Assembly: GCA_963681505.1 (NCBI GenBank)
Contig: OY811971.1
Coordinates: 10,369,433-10,433,432, forward strand
Source: Eunapius fragilis
Taxonomy: Eukaryota > Porifera > Demospongiae > Spongillida > Spongillidae
Length of the DNA stretch: 64,000 bases
Reading direction: 5' to 3'
In this document: positions 55,517-64,000 of the stretch, one piece after another
How the letters are laid out: each line of letters begins with the position of its first letter
Position numbering within the stretch: position 1 is the stretch's first letter
Notes under the pieces: generated by a model
Database searches by the model: none
What the model was told of the DNA's origin: nothing
What the model saw: only the letters and a program-made list of their open reading frames with translations
Made by a program: the position numbers and the translations under genes

Positions 55517-57560
55517 TCACTCAAGGTCTTCCACTACAGCCATTTTCCACAATGTTCGCAGAAGATCTTCATCATACACAAGTACCACATCTCCAACCGC
55601 AATGGTATTAGGTGAATTCTGGACATGGGCGTAATGGTGCGTTTCCGTTAGTTCAAGGAGGTACTCTCGTCGCCACCTCACCCAGAAGTGGTTCAAAATG
55701 GTATTCAAATACTGCATTCTGCGAGTGAGATCAGCCCTTGATATCTCGTATCTGGATCTCTGACATCCTCAACAAAAGGGTCTGGGTAGCTAGCCAATCG
55801 TCGTCCACAATTAGGTGGGACGGAATCAGAGGTTCATCAAGGTCTTCAGTTGAGACATAAGAGAGCGGTCGTGAGTTCAATGTAGCCTCAGCTTCAGTCA
55901 CCACTGTTTGTAATTCGTCTGATGTTGACTTGGCAAGGAGTGCGGAAATTAGCTCCAGCCGTGGTATTGTCTGTCCCTGGATGGGTGCCACTCTAGTCTT
56001 CGATGCCACCAAACAGATATGGCACACAGACTCTCTCTTCATCATTAGGTAAACTACAGCTGCATACGCTTGTAGCGAGGCATCACAGAATCAAATTAAG
56101 TTGCAGTTAGTAGAGTGTCTGTCCATGCATTGGAAATAACATCTTGCCATAGTAATCAAGCATGCTACTCTTCAATGTCTCCCATCTCTGTAGCAGTTCA
56201 CCTGAAATGCCTTCGTCCCATCAGAGTTTTGCTTCACAAAGTTTCTGGGCAAGTATTTTTAACTGCAAAGTCACTGGAGAGATAATCCCAAAAGGGTCGT
56301 AAATTTGGGTAGCTAAGCTGACTATGCTCCTCTTTGTTGGCTCCAATTCGTGCATCAGTCGTATGACAAATGTGACATCAGAACTAAGCTGATCTTTGAC
56401 CAGATTCCAGTTAATGCCTAGCACCTTCTGTTGGCCTTGTACGTATGACGTCTGCATATTCCCAAGCGTATTATGAGAGTATGACCCATCTTCTTCAGCA
56501 ACAGGATGACGGGTTGCAGGTGTGTCTTCTTCTCGAATTCCGTTATTGGCTCTATCTCAAAGAATATAGCATGATTCGATATCAGCTTCCTCAGATTAAA
56601 CCCTCCATTGCTAAGTATGTGCTTTGTCCATGTGTATGACTGGTATGCTCCTTCTGTGTCATCTGCACCACTGACGATGTCGTCCACATAGATTGATCGC
56701 AGAAATTTTTCGACAAAAGCTGGGTCTTCCTTGGAGTGTTTCGTCATATGGTGCCTTATAATGTTGCATTCAACAGAAACAGACTGGACAAGACTCCAAA
56801 TGTAACTCTCATGAAACAAAGCACAACTATCTGGGGCATGCTCTTCTTCTCAATGCTGTCTATCCACATGAACCAAAGTACATCTCTGTCTTCCTTTGCA
56901 ATGGAAACCATGAGGAAATCGTTTTCTATGTCCGCCACAAATGCTACCCTATGCACATGAAATCGCAGTATTATGTCATGTATGCATTGTCCAAAGGCAG
57001 GTCCAGCATATAGACAGTCATTCAAAGATGCTCCATTTGTTTTTGCTGAGGCATCATAAACAATGCATAGTTTGGTAGTGGTCTTGTCCCTTTGGATCAC
57101 TGGGTGATGAGGGATATAATGCACCTTGGATGTAGTTGGAGAGAATGGAGCCTTTACAACTTCTACAATGTCGCTCGCAATCTGGTTCCTGATGATTGTG
57201 TCATATTCTCGTAGGATTTTGGGATCATGTTGCAACCGTTTTAGAAGGCCCGAAAGCTTTCGTTGACTAAGATCAAAGTTGTTAGGGAGTGTTGCATGAA
57301 GTTCCTTCCAGGGTAACCTTACTTGATATCTCATTCCATCATAGGACACAGTCTCTAGGAACTTATCATATAGTGATGGTTCTTTGTCTCGAATCCCCAA
57401 TGTTTCCAGGTCCCAGAACTGCTTCAGCTGTCTCTGCAGGTTCATGTCTTCATACTGCATTGGATCATGGCTGACGTGGAGTGCAAGTGATGTGTTCAGC
57501 TGAGTGACATAACTTCCATGGCATGGTGCACGTGGAAGACTCCTTATCGGTCCAGAAAGT
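55517..57560 (-). pseudogene. BEL pol: RT, partial integrase tail
   Basis: The - strand shows the pre-RT region (FWDLETLGI), RT motifs (VHYIPHHPV, CIVYDASAKTNGASLNDCL, VADIENDF, SIYVDDIVSGA), then the connection (KRSIVSLATQIYDPFGIISP). After LELISALLAK it jumps to EAEATLNSRPLSYVSTEDL, the end of the integrase core, and finishes with HFWVRWRREYLLEL and VGDVVLVYDE. RNase H and the integrase catalytic residues before the glutamate are deleted. At least three frameshifts. Confidence 0.88.
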
Positions 57561-57671
57561 GTCCATCCAAATTCAGTTTAAAGAGTGGTGAGTCCTCCTG
57601 CAGAAAGTGAAGGAGGTTGCCAGTCACAATTTGCCAGTAATAATCGCACCCGATTAATATATGTCCACCTC

Positions 57672-57824
57672 TGTAGTAGTAATAGTTAATTGGACATCAT
57701 CACGTGAGATCAAATCATCTAGTGATCAGTGAACTATAGGCTAGGAGCGTGCTTTGTGACTGTTGTGTATCGATTACAATCGGCCTAGTGCTCGGTTCAT
57801 CATCCTCGCGTTGTCAACATTACA
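57672..57824 (+). repeat. gypsy 5' LTR of the nested composite element
   Basis: Starts TGTAGTAGTAATAG and ends TCAACATTACA, directly followed by TGGTGTCAGAAGTG (57825-57838), a primer-binding-site pattern common to metazoan gypsy elements. A related leader precedes the - strand gag at 51.5-51.8 kb. Confidence 0.72.
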
Positions 57825-57848
57825 TGGTGTCAGAAGTGTCTATCCACA

Positions 57849-58475
57849 ATGGAGCAACTAAAACCACCGCGCGAAATGGATTTTGCAACTACTGATAGCG
57901 TGTCTTTGGCAGAAAAATGGAGACGCTGGAGGCAAACGATGGAGCTCTACTTGAGCATACCAGACAAACCAGAGAAGGAAAAGTGCAATATATTCCTGTA
58001 TCTCATTGGACAGACTGGAAGAGACATTCACAGCATCATGACTCTGGCTAACGAAGAAAAAGATAAAATCGAAGTACTGTTCAAAAAGTTTGAGGAACAC
58101 TGCCTTGCACAGCAAAATGTAACCATGGAACGGTACAGATTTCACATGCGTTGCCAAAGGAAAGATGAGACGGTGAGTCAATTTGTAACCGTGCTCAAGC
58201 TACTCGCTACCAGTTGTAAATTTGGTGAGCTTATGAATGACATGATCAAGGATTGCATTGTGTGCGGAATTAGCTCTGAACATGTCAAAGAGAGGCTATT
58301 GAGGAAGACCAACCTTACATTGGAGAAAGCAATAGGTATCAGCCAAGTGGATGAAGAGTCAAAGAAGCAAGTGAAAATTCTGAAGGACGAAACAACCACA
58401 GTGGAATCAACAATGGCAATAATGAAAGACAAGGAGGAGCAGAATGGCCGAAACATCACAGAGGTGAAGAAATAG
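57849..58475 (+). pseudogene. gypsy gag (208 codons)
   Basis: A complete-looking gag starts at ATG 57849 with KWRRWRQTMELYLSI, FLYLIGQTGRDIHSIMTLAN and VCGISSEHVKERLL. A stop ends the frame at 58475, but gag sequence continues in another frame to a zinc knuckle (CLKCGKHGHFAKCC, about 58548-58590), so a frameshift has occurred. Confidence 0.85.
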
Positions 58476-58689
58476 TAAGAAATCAACACAGGTGCAGAAA
58501 TCTGGCACTTCACACAAATGGGGTGAGTGCATTGCATTTGGCAAAAAATGTCTCAAATGTGGCAAACATGGTCATTTCGCTAAGTGCTGCAGGGCACCAA
58601 GAAGAGTGGAGACAATTACAGATGTGGCAGATCACTCCCAATTCGTAGGAGGAAACAAAGGCAGATACTGATGAGAATGGACGTTATGT

Positions 58690-59735
58690 AACTCTGAACA
58701 CACAAGACACACCAGTCAGATTCAAGGTCGATACAGGCTCACAAGCAAATATCATCCCACACTCCATTTTCATGAAAATGGAAAGTAGACCCAAACTGAA
58801 GCCGACAAACACGAAACTAATAAGTTACACCGGTGAAGACCTCAAGATATCAGGATCATGCAAATGGAGATGTGGTAAAAAGATGTTAAGCTTCTTCATG
58901 GTAAGAACAAATCAATGTCCCATCCTCGGTTTCGAGGCTTCACAGGAGTTGAACCTCATCAAAGTGGTAATGGATGTGACGAAACAAGAAATAGATGGTC
59001 TAATAACAGAATACTCGGCAGTCTTTGAGGGATTGGGATGCCTAGACCAGCCTTATCACATAAAGATAGACAATACTGTGCAGCCCATAATATGTCCTCC
59101 ACGGAACATCCCTGTGGCACTGAGAGAGCGTGTTCGAGAGGAAATGGAGAAGTTAGGAGTACTGAAAAAGGTAGAAGAACTGACAGTGTGGGTGAACTCA
59201 CTAGTAGTGGTTGAAAAACACAAAACAGGAGAGCTATGGTTATGCCTTGACCCCAGACACCTAAATAAGGCAATACAAAGGGAACACTTTCAATTGCCCA
59301 CAATAGAGGACATTGCCACTCGTCTAACAGGTGCTAAAGTGTTTCCACACTGGACGCCAACCATGGATATTGGCAAATTCCTCTGGATCTGGCAAGTCAA
59401 CCACTGACTACTTTCAATACACCATTTGGAAGATACTGCTACACCAGGATGCCGTTTGGTGTCAAATCGGCCCAAGATATATTCCAAAAAAGGATGGTTC
59501 AACATTTTGGAGATTTACCAGGAGTAGAGACAGACATAGACGACATATTGGTATGGGGAGTCACCAAGGAGGAACACAACCAGAGGCTAAAGGCTGTAAT
59601 ACAGAGATGTAAGGACATACACATGACACTGAACAAGGAGAAATGCAGTTTTGGGTCATCCAAAGTAGTGTATCTGGGTCATATAATCAGTGCAGAAGGA
59701 ATATCTCCGGACCCAGAAAAAGTAAGGGGCTGGAA
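58690..59735 (+). pseudogene. gypsy protease and reverse transcriptase fragment
   Basis: The protease motif RFKVDTGSQANIIP (about 58722-58760) is followed by RT: WVNSLVVVEKHKTGELWLCL, DPRHLNKAIQREHFQLPTIE, then a frameshift near 59335. Next come TRMPFGVKSAQDIFQKRM, DIDDILVWG (the catalytic DD pair kept, YV replaced by DI) and VYLGHIISAEGISPDPEKV. The sequence changes to BEL-type coding just after this point. RNase H and gypsy integrase are absent. Confidence 0.85.
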
Positions 59736-59739
59736 GCTG

Positions 59740-61263
59740 TTCAAAGCCCTGGGTTGGATGCCAGTGATATTGCTGCTTCGGAGCTCTACTGGATACGAAC
59801 TTGTCAAGAGACTTTAGTTCAAAGTGACAAGTTCAAGGAATGGAAGTCACAGTTTGGGCTGTTCTTGGACAATGCAGGGTTATGGAGTTGCAAGGGAAGA
59901 TTGGAAAATGCGAACTTACCAGCAAGTACAATACATCCAATACTTCTACACAATCAGCATCACTTTGTGTCTCTTCAAGTATTGGACTGCCCCAGACGCA
60001 TCATGCATGGTGGTGTAAAGGAGACATTAACAGAGCTCAGGATGACGTTCTGGATTGTGAAGGGGCGGAGCGTCATGAAGAAGTTGTTGCGCCAGTGCAC
60101 AATCTGCGCACAGTTTAATAGACGAGCATACAGTGTGCCTGAGTCCCCTCCAATGCCAGAGTTTCGGGTACAAGAATGTGTGCCATTCTCCTATGTTGGG
60201 CTGAACTATGCTGGACCTCTGTATGTTAAGATCAAGGAAGTTGGGGTGAAGGTCTGGATTGCATTGTTCACATGTGGTGTGAGTCGAGCTCTTCATCTGG
60301 AGTTAGTACTGGACATGACGACTGAAGCGTTTCTGAGATGCTTCAAATGTTTTGCTACACGAAGGGGCACACCATTAAAGATCATCTCTGATAACAGCAA
60401 GACATTTAAGTCAGCTAACAGAGAGTTACTTCAAATCCAGAGTGACCCAGTTTTCAAGAACTTTTTGCCCAGTTACACATTCAATGGTGTTTCAATGTGG
60501 AGAAGGCCCCATGGTGGGGTGGTTTTTTTGAGCGACTTATCCGGTCGGTGAAGAATTGCTTGAAGAAGGTTGTGGGTAATGCCACACTGACAATGGATGA
60601 ACTGTCAACAGTGATTGCAGAAGTGGAGGCAGTCTTGAATTCAAGGCCTTTTACATACATAGCAGCCGAAGAGATTGAAGAACCTCTAACTCCGGCACAC
60701 CTACTCACAGGGCGTCACTTAATTGGACTACCAGATGCAGAGACTGTGCTGGAGATGAATGCAGACCCTGACTTCTTGGTGCCTAGTGACTGCCCCAGTA
60801 TCACTGCCCGAATGGAACATATCCAACGTCTGCTTAAGCACTTTTGGAAGCACAGGAGAGATGAATATCATGTTGGGCTGAGGGACATGCACAGATTCAA
60901 CATCACAACAGGTGGTAGAGGACGCCACATTGCACTGGGTGACATTGTTCAGAAGCCTACCCCAGAACATACTGGAAGTTAGGAAGGGTGGAGAGACTTA
61001 TCAAAGGGCGCAATGAACAGATCAGTTGTTTGAGTTGCATCCAGATCGGGACAACTACACTTAAGCGACCGGTTCAACTACTGTATCTGCTTGAAATAAA
61101 TCATGCAGACCATGAGGAAGCAGAATCTGAACCGATGAGGAGAGGAGCTGAGCAGCAAGACGTGTTGAGAAGGCTACCCAGAAGAGGCGCAGCGGAGGTG
61201 GCCAAGCTGAGGATCAAAGCACAGTCACAGTATCTCAATGAATCTAACTCTGAAATTGGCTAG
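59740..61263 (+). pseudogene. BEL/Pao integrase fused behind gypsy RT
   Basis: The + strand reads ASELYWIRTC, FGLFLDNAGLWSCKGRLENA, HGGVKETLTELRMTFWIVKG, the CxxC of CTICAQ, then the integrase core YAGPLYVK (usual DFAGPL aspartate replaced by asparagine), IISDNSKTF and APWWGGFFERL. A one-base frameshift lies before APWWGG (near 60490). The C-terminal part continues EAVLNSRPFTYIAAEEIEEP, LTGRHLIGLP, FWKHRRDEY and a shifted tail QLLYLLEI. This is unmistakably BEL/Pao, not gypsy. Confidence 0.88.
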
Positions 61264-61286
61264 TTGCCACTAGCCAATTGGGGGAG

Positions 61287-61414
61287 TGTCAGAACTTAAT
61301 TAATTGTGTCTTTTGATTATGTAATTGTGTATTGCACATGATCTGAGAGAAAGGAATTGCAACTGCCAGTGAATCAAGTAGTGAGCGATCTCATAGAACA
61401 TCGAGGTTTGTACA
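61287..61414 (+). repeat. 3' LTR-like end of the composite element
   Basis: A purine tract TTGGGGGAG runs into TGTCAGAACTTAATTAATTG, the expected start of a BEL LTR after the pol frame. TGTACA at about 61408-61414 could be its end. It does not resemble the 5' LTR at 57672, so the two ends come from different elements. Confidence 0.5.
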
Positions 61415-61436
61415 CACTGTGTAAGTTAGGGAAAGT

Positions 61437-61876
61437 ACGTGATTGCACAGACTACCGGTTGCCCAGATAAAGGTTTGCATATCAATGGCACTGAAACAAG
61501 TTGTAGATCCACCACACTCCCGTTTCTGGCATCCAGCACAACACTAACAATGTCGCAAGTGTATCTTCTCTGTTCTTCGGAACCAAAGGTCTTCACCAAC
61601 ATAGTCTCTGTTTGTTCTGGTTGTAGCTGCAGTAATTCCTTGAGAAGATTTGTCATATATGATCGTTGGCTTCCACTGTCCAGGATGGCTCTGATCTGTG
61701 TCGACAAGCCAGAATTAAGAGGGTTGCTTGCCCTTGCCTTTGCAGTCTGTAGCAAAATAGGCATCTTTGTAGATACATACATGGACAGCCCTGGAGCTTG
61801 TGGAGTTGGATCAGTAGTTGGAACAGTTGACCTGACAGGTGCACGTGGTGACTGGGAGGGTTTTGCCAAAAAAAAC
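61437..61876 (-). pseudogene. BEL protease and gag C-terminal part
   Basis: The - strand frame reads MPILLQTAKARASNP, AILDSGSQRSYMTNLLKELL (the DSGSQ active site of BEL aspartic proteases), LVKTFGSEEQRRYTCDIV and PLICKPLSG. It is cut by the composite insertion on one side and by the inversion breakpoint at about 61877 on the other. Confidence 0.85.
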
Positions 61877-62329
61877 TCGATGCCGAAATCCTTGACCTCG
61901 TGAAGGAAGAAGACGAGATCATGGAGGAAATTGAACAAGCTGACATTGTTCACGAAAAAATTGAATAATCCATTCTGGACATTGAAGAAGCCCTAGGGAC
62001 CTATGAACAAAGGATTACGCCAACGCAAGTGCGGTCACCTGATACACGAGCAGCTGCGAACACTCGGGATGAACCACATACGCCAACTGAGGACCCTTCT
62101 AATGAGAGCGAGATCCCAGTGCAAATTAATTCATCATCACGACAACAACCATCTACGGTAACCAGAACAACTGAACCTGAGCAAAATCGTGAACATCAAT
62201 CTCCTCAGACCCAAGATAAGATTGTTAGGTCACGTGAATGTAAAGTTAGGCAGTTAGGCTCCCCAAGCTAACACTAAAAAAGTTTGACGGTGATGTAACT
62301 GCATGGACATCATTTTGGGATTCGATGCC
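61877..62329 (+). pseudogene. inverted segment of BEL gag
   Basis: Here BEL gag reads on the + strand: LVKEEDEIMEEIEQADIVHE, SILDIEEALGTYE, a serine/glutamine-rich linker, then KLTLKKFDGDVTAWTSFWDS after a shift. The flanking gag start (62403-62330) and protease (61876-61437) read on the - strand. Both breakpoints carry TCGATGCC. Confidence 0.82.
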
Positions 62330-62403
62330 AGGGTTCGATTTGTCGACGCCATGTGTCCGTCGCGAATTCTTCGCTTTCTGGTCAAGTTCTCGTTTTCTGC
62401 CAT
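62330..62403 (-). pseudogene. BEL gag N-terminus
   Basis: Starts with ATG (- strand 62403): MAENENLTRKRRIRDGHMAS, 15 bases inside the primer site. It is cut after about 24 codons by the inversion. Confidence 0.8.
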
Positions 62404-62436
62404 TTTGACTTGTGTCTTCCCGGCTCGAAGGACCAA

Positions 62437-62595
62437 TGTAAAATATCTATGTTGATCTAGTCAACGAGCAAGTCAGGCAGTCTGTCAATCAAAGGCTTAC
62501 TCTAGGTCTACTCAAAGCCGACCACGCATGCAACTGATATTTAATAATATCTACATTATTACATCACACGAGTAAGAGACGATGAATGTCACACA
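62437..62595 (-). repeat. BEL element 5' LTR
   Basis: Partner of 55132-55286. It is followed (- strand) by TTGGTCCTTCGAGCCGGG at 62436-62419, the primer-binding site. Confidence 0.85.
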
Positions 62596-62639
62596 CGACA
62601 TTACGAGTTCCGATACCCCATAGGGTTCAAAACGCCACA

Positions 62640-63195
62640 TCTTCAAGTAGGAATTGGTTCAAATTCGGTACATGCGTAGAAGGTCATGTCGCTATTGATT
62701 TGTTCTGTTCATTAATTTTTACTTTATCTGTTACGGAGATATGGCTGTGCAAAGTGCGTGCATGGTTTCCCGCTCGGTTCGCACTAATGATTTAGGCACT
62801 TACCTCGCATACATTGAATGTCTACTGTAGGGCCAATTATTTTGGAATGGTATAAATTTTGGAATGATGCGTTTGGTAGCAGTAATACGTAGCATGGTTA
62901 GGAACACGACTCCATTTGGAGGTACCTGTGTGGTGTACCTATGTACATCCTTACATCCTTAACAATGGTAAATCCGAGCAGGTGAATTAGTGTTCCAACA
63001 TTTTTACCATTCCAAAATAGTTGTCCCTACAGTAATTCACTGGCCCGAATCAAGCGGGAAACTGTGCACGCACTTTGCACAGCTATATCTCCGTATTAGG
63101 AAATGGATAATTTAACAAACAGAACAAATCAATAGCAACAGGACCCTTCTACGTATGTACCAAATTTGAGCCGATTTGGACGTTCCTGTTAAAAA
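62640..63195. repeat. inverted repeat split by a mariner-type MITE
   Basis: Arms at about 62659-62778 and 63052-63175 (GGTACATGCGTAGAAGG / CCTTCTACGTATGTACC; GTGCAAAGTGCGTGCA / TGCACGCACTTTGCAC). The MITE at 62825-63032 sits in the spacer. Confidence 0.78.
62825..63032. mobile_element. 208-bp MITE with CTGTAGGG ends and TA target
   Basis: CTGTAGGGCCAATTATTTTG at the left is inverted as CAAAATAGTTGTCCCTACAG at the right, with TA on both sides. Non-coding. Confidence 0.78.
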
Positions 63196-63235
63196 TAGGA
63201 ACCCGATAGCTTTAATATTTCGGGGCAGTGTCCAG

Positions 63236-64000
63236 CTAAATCACCCTTCTGGATATTTTTTCAGGTTTTCAAATTCTTTTCAATTCCCGTGAACTCCAAA
63301 GAGCTTCTATCAAATGGTCCTTACGCATTTAAATGACTCTCCATCATAAAGTTATTAGGCACTGAATTTATAATTAGCCATACATTTCAATGCGAGTGTT
63401 ACTTTTCTTTTGCTTGTCCTGGAAATTTTGATAAAGTACCACAAGGGAGATTTTGCTGAACACAGTTCCATATATTGATTTGCTATATATAAATCCACAA
63501 GACCCATTTTCACATAGAACGTTCTATATGTATACGGAACAGTGTCCAACAAAATCACCCTTGTGATACTTTTTCAAATTTTGACAAGCAAAAGAAAAGT
63601 AACGCTCGCATTGAAATGTAAGGCTAATTATAAATTCAGTACCTAATAACTTTATGATGGATAGTCCAATTTAGGATGCGTAAGATCATTTGATAGCTCT
63701 ATGGAATTCACAAAAAATTTGAAAACTTGAAAAACTACCCAGAAGCGTGATTTTGCTGAAAAGTGTCCAACAAAATCACCCTTATGATACTTTATCACAT
63801 TTTCCAGGACATGCAAAAGAAAAGTAACGCTTGCATTGAAATGTATCACTATTTATCAATTCAGTGCCTAATACCTTTATGATGGATAGTCCAATTAAGG
63901 ATGCGTAAGGACCATTTGAACGTTCATGGGAAATCATTTGGGAGTTCACGGAAAATCTAAAAATTTAAAAACTTGAAAAACTATCCAGAAGGGTGATATT
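63236..64000. repeat. three related repeat copies, one inverted, running off the window
   Basis: Blocks at about 63236-63450 (inverted), 63546-63765 and 63770-64000 share AACAAAATCACCCTT.TGATA, AAAGAAAAGTAACGCT.GCAT, TTTATGATGGATAGTCCAAT and GGATGCGTAAG. No coding potential. The array is truncated by the window end. Confidence 0.8.

Larger units (their letters stand above)
55132..62595 (-). mobile_element. BEL/Pao retrotransposon, - strand, broken and nested
   Basis: Two LTRs of about 155-159 bp (62437-62595, 5'; 55132-55286, 3') share TGTGTGACATT ends, ATTTAATAATATCTACATTA and CTAGGTCTACTCAAAGCCGA. A primer site TTGGTCCTTCGAGCCGGG lies just inside the 5' LTR, and a GAGGGGGGAGGA tract precedes the 3' LTR. 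Gag starts at 62403 (MAENENLTRKRR). Protease (ILDSGSQRSYMT) is at about 61720-61690, RT with YVDD near 56680, and the integrase end at 55930-55520. It is disrupted by an inverted gag segment, a + strand insertion at about 57672-61414, a deletion of RNase H and most of integrase (near 55930), and frameshifts. Confidence 0.9.

Noticed and set aside
1-64000. tRNA, rRNA or snRNA genes
   Set aside because: No cloverleaf-compatible A/B-box pair, rRNA-like or snRNA-like segment was noticed by eye. A tRNAscan or Infernal run would settle it.

Overview
The window is eukaryotic nuclear DNA from an animal. One host gene, the Integrator subunit INTS13 (Asunder), is split into 17 exons over about 30 kb (22225-52462, + strand). 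Its spliced frame of 692 codons aligns almost without gaps to the vertebrate protein (706 aa in human). Introns range from 48 nt to 8.8 kb. The large ones hold Ty3/gypsy, BEL/Pao, LINE, pogo/Tigger, piggyBac and foldback debris, and a palindromic TGTACATGTACA motif recurs in them. This mix, with many tiny introns and a compact 7TM receptor gene, suggests a marine, probably early-branching invertebrate such as a sponge. That is an inference; no species is identified.

Layout. 1-337: end of a 19-bp minisatellite. 1281-1736: large palindrome. 1737-4941: decayed transposon-type ORF of an unnamed family. 5229-10275: about 5 kb of a 24-bp satellite that is open in all three forward frames. 10607-11595 (-): seven-transmembrane receptor-like gene. 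12287-18431 (+): 3' end of a Ty3/gypsy element, split by a 4.2-kb foldback element and a smaller palindromic element. 18600-22224: intergenic DNA with poly-C tracts and a MITE.

22225-52462: INTS13. Introns carry minisatellites (16-, 24- and about 29-bp units), a gypsy gag-protease remnant (28.2-30.2 kb), a LINE 3' end (34.2-35.1 kb), a 489-bp element carrying a ZAD-like zinc-finger exon (35.3-35.8 kb), piggyBac-like and pogo-like transposase pseudogenes, a gypsy integrase end, a solo LTR, and a 1,059-bp near-perfect palindrome (48.8-49.8 kb).

52463-64000: 3' flank with MITEs, then a BEL/Pao element on the - strand (LTRs at 55132-55286 and 62437-62595). Part of its gag is inverted. A composite element (gypsy gag-PR-RT joined to a BEL integrase, + strand) sits inside it. 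The window ends in further inverted repeats.

Only INTS13 and the 7TM gene look like functional host genes. The rest is selfish or repetitive DNA, mostly broken. I found no rRNA, tRNA, CRISPR or operon-like feature and no clear new molecular system. The most unusual items are the ZAD-carrying MITE, the giant foldback elements, the gypsy-BEL composite and the splice-site oddities of INTS13.
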